A stretch of DNA of 64,000 bases from NCBI GenBank assembly GCA_029990175.1, contig JARKIP010000033.1, positions 13,499,001 to 13,563,000 on the forward strand, in the 5' to 3' direction. This stretch comes from Petunia secreta. Lineage: Eukaryota; Streptophyta; Magnoliopsida; Solanales; Solanaceae. The translations under genes and the position numbers were made by a program. The notes beneath the pieces were generated by a model. The model did no database searches. It saw nothing but the letters and a program-made list of their open reading frames with translations, and was not told the DNA's origin. Of the stretch, positions 56,575 to 64,000 are shown one piece after another. Each line of letters starts with the position of its first letter. The stretch's first letter is position 1.

Positions 56575-56607
56575 TTCATCCATTCTATAACAAAAAGGGA
56601 CCCAAGC

Positions 56608-57201
56608 TTGTCTGAGTTCCTGTTACTAACCCTTGATTTTCTTTTGCAGGCTGGAGTGAGATGGAACAACCCAAGCTGGATTCTTGATAGTGGGTGTTCC
56701 AGGCACATAGGAGATAGAAGAAACTTTCTCTCACTCACAGCATTTCAAGGGGGTAGTGTGGCTTTTGGAGGAGGCAAGAGCGGTGAAATTGTTGGCATTG
56801 GAAAAGTTGGGAGATCCCTCAATCATGCTATTGACAATGTACTCTGTGTGGATGGATTGAGGCATAATCTTCTAAGTATCTCTCAACTATGTGATAGAGG
56901 AAATCTAGTAAGTTTCACATCTGTAGGTTGCACTGTAAAGAACCTGCACACTGGTGAAGTGATAATGGAAGGGAAACGAGCTAACAATGTGCACAAGGCT
57001 ACATTAGGTTCTCTTCCTGAGAATAATTTGACTTGTCTAAATGTGCTGGAGAATGATAGTCAGTTGTGGAACATAAGATTAGGACATGCAAGCTTGACTC
57101 AATTGAATAAGTTGGTGTCAAAGAACCTGGTTCGTGGAATGCCAAGCAAGAGGTTCAATGACATCAAGATTTGTGATGCATGTGTGAGGGGAAACATGTA
57201 A
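56608..57201 (+). pseudogene. Element H protease and integrase zinc finger
   Basis: Protease active site WILDSGCSRHIGD at about 56680, then VDNVLCVDGLRHNLLSISQL-like text. The GAG-pre-integrase HHCC finger follows: H in LGHASLTQLNKL and C pair in ICDACVRG. A frameshift near 57185 separates it from the integrase core. Confidence 0.88.
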
Positions 57202-57865
57202 GATCTTTATTCAAGTCAAAGAAAGTGATTAGTACGTCTAAACCACTTGAGCTGGTTCACATGGACTTGTGTGGACCAATGAGGGTGAGGAGCAGAGGAG
57301 GTAAGAGGTTCGTAATGGTAATTGTTGATGACTACTCCAGGTACACATGGACCTTGTACCTTAAATCTAAAGATGAAGCATATGATATGTTCGAGGACTG
57401 AGTAAGAATCAATCAGAAGAAAATGGGCTTCAATTAGTAAGTATAAAGTCTGACCATGGAACGGAGTTTGAGAATGCTAAGTTTGCAGAATATTGCAATA
57501 AACATGGTGTGGGTCACAAATTCTCTGCACCAACGACCCCTCAGCAGAATGGTGTAGTTGAAAGAAAGAACAGGTCCTTAAAGGACATGGCTAGAACTAT
57601 GTTGTTGTCAAGCGGTCTATCAAAGAGTTTTTGGGCTGAAGCAGTCAATACCGCTTGCTACTTACTGAATCGTTGTTCTATCCGTCCTTTATTAGAGAAA
57701 ACTCCCTATGAGTTGATTAGAGGCAGGAAACCTAATATTGCACATCTCCGAACTTTTGGGTGCAAGTTTTTCGTGCATAACAATGGGAAAGAACCTCTAG
57801 GGAAGTTTGATGCAAGAAGTGATGAAGCCATCTTTTTGGGCTATTCTTCACAAACTAGAGCTTAA
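57180..57865 (+). pseudogene. Element H integrase core
   Basis: The first frame has LVHMDLCGPMRV with the first Asp and VMVIVDDYSRYTWTLYL. A frameshift near 57400 and a few unread codons hold the second Asp region (SDHGTEF at about 57452). The next frame begins with KFSAPTTPQQNGVVERKNR, including the catalytic Glu, and ends with HLRTFGCKFFVHNN. A TAA at 57863-57865 replaces what is normally a Tyr-Arg or similar step. Confidence 0.87.
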
Positions 57866-57868
57866 AAA

Positions 57869-58420
57869 GTGTTCAACAAGAGGACCTTAACTGTAGAAGA
57901 AAGTGTACATGTGGTATTTGATAAATCTGAAGCTGTCTCAAACAGACAAGAAGATGATGATCGGGAGATTGGTCTTGCAAGAGATGAACCTGCTGAAGAC
58001 CCTGAGAATCTGAATGGGGTTAAAAATAATCATGATGATAAAGATCAAACTCAAGGGGAACTAGAAGGCAATCAGACAGGGGGAACTGAAGAGCAAGATG
58101 AAGAGGACTTAGATGACTCAGCTCCTCCTAGAAACACTACTCAGCACATTCAACCTAAACCTTGGAGATATCAAAGTTCTCATCCACTGGAGAACCTCAT
58201 ATCAGATTTGAATACTGGAATAGTTACTAGAATAGTTTTAAAGAACTTCTGTGCATTCTTTGCGTTTCTATCATCAATAGAACCTAAGAATGTACGAGAA
58301 GCACTTGAGGATCCAGATTGGGTGATTGCTATGCAAGAAGAACTTCATCAGTTTGAACGAGGTAAGGTATGGCACCTGGTCCCTCGACTAACGGACAGGT
58401 CCATCATTGTTACTAAATAG
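57869..58420 (+). pseudogene. Element H integrase C-terminal linker to RT
   Basis: Same frame as 57509-57865. It opens with the C-terminal FNKRTLTVEESVHVVFDK, then an acidic, low-complexity linker (QDEEDLDDSAPP), and near the end the copia pol motif EPKNVREALEDPDWVIAMQEELHQFE. A TAG at 58418-58420 stands in place of Trp before the RT start. Confidence 0.85.
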
Positions 58421-58708
58421 GTCTTTATAAACAAGCTGGATGAACATGGTATAGTAACAAGGAACAAGGCAAGATTGGTGGTTCAAGGTTACAGTCAAGA
58501 AGAAGGAATCGATTATGATGAAACCTTTGCACCTGTTGCTAGGATGGAAGTCATTAGAATGCTAATTACCTTTGTAGCTTACATGGAGTTTCAGTTATAC
58601 CAGATGGACGTGAAGAGTGCATTCTTTAATGGTTATCTGAATGAAGAGGTGTATGTGGTTCAACCTCCTGGCTTTGAAAGTACAGAGTTTCCTGATCATG
58701 TCTACTAA
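58421..58708 (+). pseudogene. Element H reverse transcriptase, N-terminal part
   Basis: Same frame again: KLDEHGIVTRNKARLVVQGY, the EEGIDYDETFAPVARME motif, and the first catalytic Asp in YQMDVKSAFFNGYLNEEVYV. A TAA at 58706-58708 replaces a Lys codon at VY.LDKALYGLKQ. Confidence 0.88.
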
Positions 58709-59806
58709 CTTGACAAGGCACTGTATGGATTGAAACAGGCTCCTAGGGCTTGGTATGAAAGGTTGTCTGAGTTCTTATTGAAGAATGTGTTTACAAGAGG
58801 TAAAATATACAATACTCTGTTCTTAAGGAAGAAAGCCAAGGACCTGCTAATTATTCAAGTATATGTAGACGACATTATTTTTGGAGCTACTAATGAGAAT
58901 CTTTGCAAGGAGTTTGCCGACCTGATGGGAAGTGAATTTGAGATGAGTATGATGGGTGAGCTGAATTTCTTCTTAGGCTTACAAATCAAGCAAACTCAGG
59001 AAGTCACAATGATCCATCAGCAGAAGTACATCAAAGAGATTTTAAGGAAGTATGATATGAAGTCTGCTAAGGATATGAACACACCCATTGCTCCAGGAAC
59101 GAAGATAGATCTGGATAAAACTGGTGCTTCAATTGATGAAACTAAGTACAGAGGGATGATTGGTTCCTTATTGTATTTAACTGCAAGTCGTCCAGAAATT
59201 GTTTATAGTGTGGGGTTGTGTACAAGGTTCCAGTCAAAACCAAAGGAGTCACACTTAACTGCAGTCAACAGAATCTTGAGATATTTGAAAGGAACACAGG
59301 ATCTTGGATTATGGTACCCAAAAGATGGAAGTTTTGATTTAATTGGGTATGCTGATGCAGAATATGCTGGTCACTTGGTTGATAGGAAAAGTACATCTGG
59401 GATGACACACTTCCTAGGTCCTTGTTTGGTTTCATGGGATACAAAGAAGCAAAATTCAGTGGCATTATCTACAGCTAACGTTGAATATGTAGTAGCTGCT
59501 TTATGTTGTTCACAGCTATTATGGATCAAGCAGCAGTTGGAGGACTTTGGAATCAAGTGTGGACCAGTTCCAATCTTTTGTGACAATACCAGTGCAGTCA
59601 ACATAGCCAAGAACTCGGTCCAGCATAAGAGAACAAAGCATATTGATATTAGGCATCACTTTTTAAGGGACAATGTTGAGAAAGGCCTAATTAGTATGAA
59701 CTTTTACAGGACTGAGGATCAAATTGCTGATATCTTCACTAAGGCATTGAACAGGATACAATTTGAAAAGAACAGGCTTGAGTTAGGGATGACGAAGACA
59801 CACTGA
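58709..59806 (+). pseudogene. Element H RT C-terminal part and RNase H
   Basis: Open for 358 codons from KQAPRAWYERL. The catalytic YVDDIIFG is at about 58861. The copia RNase H has YADAEYAGHLVDRKSTSG, ALSTANVEYVVAALC, CDNTSAVNIAKN and HKRTKHIDIRHHF. It ends at a stop at 59804-59806. Only this domain pair is uninterrupted. Confidence 0.92.
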
Positions 59807-60320
59807 ACGAGCCAGCACCTGGTTCTCCCAATGATTGGCTAGTGAAATTTCCTTGTTTTACCTAGCTTAACTTTGTTTAGTTGATTCTATCAATAAAACT
59901 TAATTTTTTTGCTTGCTGACCTGTTTGGAACCTGTTTTCAAGACTTAGATGCTAGCAAAATTTTAAATAAAGGATATCATTGAAAAAACTGGTGCACGGA
60001 AATTCAGGTACACATTCTATTTACTTACTGAGTATAACACTTGTCTTACGTGGCCAATCTGTTACCAATTGTCCTCACTTGGCGCCAGATTAGTGGTAGG
60101 TATTTAAAATTCAAATTTTTTGAACCTGCTGGCGTGAGCTCCTAGACGTAATAATGTTGTAACAGCTTTTTCACATCCCATCACCCATTCCCCTTTCCGA
60201 TACGCCCTATAACCTTCTCTATTCCATTAAGTGCTCAGAGAAACATTGTTTATACCGGTGTTAATGAAAAAAATCTCTCTAAACTTCTTCTTCTCTCTCT
60301 AAAATCACAACTCTGTTACG
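59807..60320 (+). other. Spacer between pol and env-like ORF of element H
   Basis: No ORF. A TCTCTCTAAA-rich stretch near 60270-60305 precedes the next start. Confidence 0.6.
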
Positions 60321-62280
60321 ATGTCGACCGGTTCCAAAATGGATTCACAACTCTGCTCTCCTAAACCCAAAATTTCCAAACTAAATCAAAAGGCAAAGCA
60401 ACTTGCTGCAAGTCGCTCCGTAGTGGTGGCAAAAAAGTTCGCGAAATTGAGGCAGAAAAAATTGGAGGAAGCAACTAGCAAGGGGGAAAGTATTTCAGTT
60501 GCTGGTACGGAAGAAGGGATCATCGAAACTATTCAAGAAACCGAAAAGGTAAACCCTTGTTCTCCTACTGGTACTGTTGTTGTAGAAACTAGTTTACCTC
60601 CTGAGCCTATAGATTTAGAAAAAGAAGTAGTGGCTGAAGTTAGTGTAAAGGAGAAAGAGGTGGTTGGAGAAAATCTTGAAAAAGAAAGGTTGTTGATACA
60701 GGAGTTGGTTTAGTTGAAAAAGAACCTGAAAAGACTGTCGAGAAACCTGTTCCCGAGACAGTTCCTGTTGTGGAAAAGACCATTAGTGATAAGGGAGAAG
60801 CAAAATCTGCTGAACCTACCAAGGAACCTGAGAAAGAACCTGGTTCGTTCTCTGGTTCTGTGGTAGGTGATGATGCAGATCTGAGGGATATTGATGATTA
60901 TGTTGAAGAGAATGTAGAGGGTGCAGGTTTTACTGAACCTTTAAATGTTGTGTTTCTTGAGGCTAATCCCACTCTTCAAGCTAGTGAAGGGTCCTCCAGT
61001 GAGACTGATGTTGTGGTGGTGGAGGAACAGAGGAGATTGGGTAAAAGGCCTATGGTTCAAGAACAGAGACAAACTATGAAGAAATGAAGGTTGGTAAAGG
61101 AAGGAGAATTTGTGGGTAGTTCTAAAATTGGAAGTTCTGGTGATGCTGAGGGTATGGGAGAAAGCAGTAGGAAGACAGTGAGTCATGCTAGGAGACCTGC
61201 TACTTGAGGTTCTATTAGAGAGCAGCAGAGAGGTGTGTGGAGGAACCTGAAGTTCGGAGGAGAGGTTCAAAGACAAAGTTGGTGACTGGAGATGACAAGG
61301 AAGACAAAAAGAGGAGAGTGGCTAAATTTAGAGGTTTGCCGTTGGTGAAGGGTAAAATTCTCACCGACCTAGAGCTAGAAGGAATGACTCAGCTTGGTGC
61401 AAATTTGAAGGCTCAGGGTTGGTTAAACCTGTTCAGTGATAGAGCTAGACAGCTGAGAGAGCAAGATGTTCATGAGTTTTACTCAAATTGCACAGTAAGT
61501 GAGGGAATTGTGACAACCATAGTCAAGGAGCTGGTGATCCAGTTTGATTGTGTGGAGCTTGGTGAGATTTTGGGTGTTCCGTCTCAGGGCTATAGTGAAT
61601 ACATGAGGAACTCGTGGCCGGCTAGAGGAGATGGTGCGTCTGCTTTGGAGGTGACCCAAAAGTTTGCAGGGCGACCTAGGCTAGCAAGGGCAACGCAAGT
61701 TAAGAAGAAGGCGATGCAACCGTTTTACCAGTTGCTATTTGAATTTGTGATGAAGAACCTGTTACAGAGGTCGGAGAGGCGCAGTGAGACCAACTTTCTG
61801 GATATGACCTATATGGACCTGCTAGATCGCGAGGTTCATATTAATCTGCCTGAATTGATGATTAAGCACATTGGTAGGGTAGCTGATATGGGGTTGGGTA
61901 GACATGCGTTAGTCTATGGGTTTCTTTTGAGTAAGATATTTTATTTCTTTGGGGTGCCTGTTGGAAAGTGGACTGAGCCGGATCACAATGACATGTTTGG
62001 GAGGAACATTCTGAAGTCGTATGACTATGTGTTGGATGGTGAACCTGCAGATGAACCAGAGCACGTGAAGGAGGATGCTGAGGAAAGAAGAAACGCTAGA
62101 ATGGACAGGAGAATTGAGGGGTTCAGGAGGCAGCTTGAGAGACAAAATGATGAGCTGGCTTGGATGAATGCTGAAAACACTAGGCTAGATGCAGAGCTGG
62201 AGCATGAACGTGAAGGAAACTCGTGTCGCCTTGCCTTGTTGCTTGCTCAATTTAACATCCCTGATATTCCCCAATTCTGA
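60321..62280 (+). pseudogene. Element H env-like third ORF
   Basis: Three frames (60321-60713, 60770-61087, 61237-62280) add up to about 650 residues. The first is Lys/Ser/Val-rich and acidic. A frameshift lies near 60700, a TGA at 61085, another TGA at 61204-61206 and a shift near 61225. The 347-residue last part holds a folded domain (GLPLVKGKILTDLELEGM, VHEFYSNCTV, DMTYMDLLDREVHINLPELM, MGLGRHALVYGFLLSKIFYFFG) that resembles the putative plant transposon protein domain, and ends with a coiled coil (RRQLERQNDELAWMNAE). No clear signal peptide or membrane segment is visible. The env-like label follows position in Sireviruses. Confidence 0.72.
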
Positions 62281-62702
62281 ACCAATTCCTTTCTAAGTTC
62301 CCTTTGGTTCTTTTTATGGCCTGGTTTTAAGACAATATTACATTTTGGTTTGCAATATTTGAATGATGTTTGGATGTTTTTAAGCCGGTTTGGCACTTAT
62401 GTTGATATAAATATCCTACTTTGCTAGTATTTATTGTTCGAAACAGGTTCCTGACGTTTAAAGGTTGGCTAGCTGCCTATGGTACTACAGTCAACTAGAC
62501 TTAATCTAAGTTGAGCAGGTTCATACAATTGTGAAACTTTTCGATGATGCCAAAAGGGGGAAGTTAGATGTTGTTTAGTTCATTGTATGTTTGTGACCTA
62601 TTTTTGCCTAACTATATTACCCTGGTTCTTATTTAGTGTTTGAAGATTTACAGGTTCTTGTGCTTATATACCCTTGGTGAGAAAATATTGTTTGTCATCA
62701 TC
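62281..62702 (+). other. 3' untranslated region of element H
   Basis: T-rich, without ORF, ending at the purine tract. Nothing else noted. Confidence 0.6.
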
Positions 62703-62716
62703 AAAAAGGGAGAATT
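62703..62716 (+). other. Polypurine tract of element H
   Basis: AAAAAGGGAGAATT right before the TGTTGAAGG start of the 3' LTR. Confidence 0.88.
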
Positions 62717-63646
62717 TGTTGAAGGATGAGTTTTGAAGATGACAAAGGACCTGGTGCTAAGTGGACTTCGAAAAGGTTCACAGTTGAGTTGAGAAGACTG
62801 AGCTATTCAACGGTATATTCGAGTTAGAGTTGAAGAAGGAGAAAAAAGAACAGCTGGAGTCAAAGTTCCAATCCTACCGGGAAAAGAAGAAGCTTGTGAC
62901 GGTGCTGATACAAACGCGATTCCTAAGTAGAAAGGATTGGGAACTAAGGCAAATTAACTTAGCTTTTAAATAAGGCAATATGGGTAAACCTGTGGAAAAG
63001 GAGGTCTAAACTTAGTTGGATCCGGCTAAGTCAAACTCCTATATATACAAGTTAATTTGGCCAGAATCATTACGCACTCAAAACATCTCAATAGAGAAAA
63101 TCAAGAACAAACAGATCGTGAGAGGCTTTGTGTGCAAGAACCTTACGAAGGAGCAGTTTCATAATTAAGTCGGTTGTTTTAGTTTTTGTTATAGGCTGTA
63201 GAGTTGTAATCTATCAGCTTGTTTAGAAGCATATAGTAGAGGTTACTCTATTGGTTAAGCAGAGTCAATCTTACAAGCTAACGTGTGGCTTGGAAGGTTC
63301 TGGAAGGTTCTAGGTACTAGAGAGGTCTAGTTTCTTGATTACATTACGTTGTAGTCTAAAACATGCTCGGATTTTCCTTTAGTGGAAGAGTTGAAATCCC
63401 AAAAGTTTGGGTCGTGGTTTTTTATCCCTTGAGCAAAATTTTTCCACGTAAAAATATCTGTGTTATTTACGTTTCCGCATTAAGTTTAAGTTTCAGAGAT
63501 AGGTGAAACTTGCAAGGAACCTGGTTCTTTGTAAGTTAGGCGATAAAAGTTAAAGGCAAGTTTTTGAAGTAAAAATCGGGTAAGGACACTATTTCCCCCC
63601 CCCCCCCCCCCTCCTAGTGTCTTACATAGGTGCACCAAGTGCAAAA
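62717..63646 (+). repeat. Element H 3' LTR
   Basis: Partner of 54235-55167, ending AGTGCAAAA. It lacks a 19-base segment, has GGAAGGTTCT duplicated near 63295-63310, and a longer C run (about 63595-63611). Confidence 0.93.
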
Positions 63647-63651
63647 ATAAC
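63647..63651. repeat. Target duplication of element H, right copy (ATAAC)
   Basis: Differs by one base from CTAAC at 54230-54234. Confidence 0.65.
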
Positions 63652-64000
63652 CACAAAACCATTCCCCGATTCTCAGGTTCTGGAACATATTTTACTCAAT
63701 CCTACTACAACCTTCCAATTCCACTTTCGAGTTCAACCATTGGTGATCAAGCAATCCAATAAAAACTTAATATGACAAATAAATAAAATCGAGTTAATAA
63801 TCATGGAAATCCAACAACTCTAGAATAACAAGTTAAACTATAAGATTAATGAAAGGAATGAAAGTACTCGAAGTTGAAAGGCATCTCCCAGTCTGCTGCT
63901 ATTCCATTTTCTCCTTAGAACTCCACCGTCCAAAACGTGTAGAACCTGCCGTCCCTTTGGTGAGGTTCTCCTGTTTTAATTTTATAGTGACAAATAATTG
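63652..64000 (-). repeat. LTR fragment I, right part
   Basis: Continues the B-like LTR after element H: CATTCCCCGATTCTCAGGTTC and CCACTTTCGAGTTCAA match the B LTR near 640-720. It runs off the window end. Confidence 0.75.

Larger units (their letters stand above)
54235..63646 (+). mobile_element. Element H: Ty1/copia Sirevirus-type retrotransposon with env-like ORF, 9.4 kb
   Basis: LTRs of 933 and 930 bp flank an initiator-Met primer site, a gag with long coiled coil and zinc knuckles, a copia-ordered pol (protease, integrase, RT, RNase H) and a further ORF before the purine tract. The extra ORF and the extended gag coiled coil are Sirevirus features. Every ORF has stops or frameshifts. It splits LTR fragment I. 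LTRs differ by several percent plus small indels. Confidence 0.9.

Overview
The window is eukaryotic plant DNA made almost entirely of nested retrotransposons; I see no convincing host gene. Initiator-Met, Asp and Ogre-type primer sites, a Tekay chromovirus, two Ogre/Tat elements, a Sirevirus with an env-like ORF and an RNase H-carrying L1 LINE together point to an asterid dicot, most likely Solanaceae. The family placement is inference from the style of the elements; nothing in the window proves the species.

Layout. Element A (Ty3/gypsy, Tekay type, + strand) fills 1-15137. The window opens inside its 5' LTR, and that LTR is split by element B (172-7142, - strand), a gag-protease-only element with intact coding, near-identical LTRs and a perfect GATAT target duplication. 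A itself sits in the 3' region of element C (Ogre/Tat type, - strand, 15138-30864 visible). C carries two ORF1-like genes, gag, protease, a G-patch, a probable intron, RT, two RNase H domains and integrase, all decayed. C in turn interrupts the LTR of an old Athila-like element E (30865-32160, + strand). An L1-type LINE F (32161-37384, + strand) follows. Next is a B-like LTR fragment G (37385-38166 and 53570-53701) split by element D (38167-53569, + strand), an Ogre-type element whose only recognisable gene is a decayed ORF1. D contains a solo LTR of its own family with a perfect CTCAC duplication. Finally another B-like LTR fragment I (53751-54234 and 63652-64000) is split by element H (54235-63646, + strand), a Sirevirus-type Ty1/copia element with a third, env-like ORF.

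Relative order follows from the nesting: E before C before A before B; G before D before the solo LTR; I before H. LTR comparison agrees: A (1 difference in 318 comparable bases) and B (about 7 in 1344) are recent, H is older (several percent), D is oldest of the complete ones.

Most unusual points: a leader hairpin shared by C and D at the same distance from the primer site, with paired base changes that keep the stem; a second hairpin shared by their 3' regions; a young, coding-intact element (B) with no polymerase; a young element (A) whose gag and pol are nevertheless badly broken; and two tandem ORF1 copies in C. C and D may use the shared RNA structures as packaging or processing signals, and B, A and D could only have moved with proteins supplied by relatives. 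Both statements are inference.
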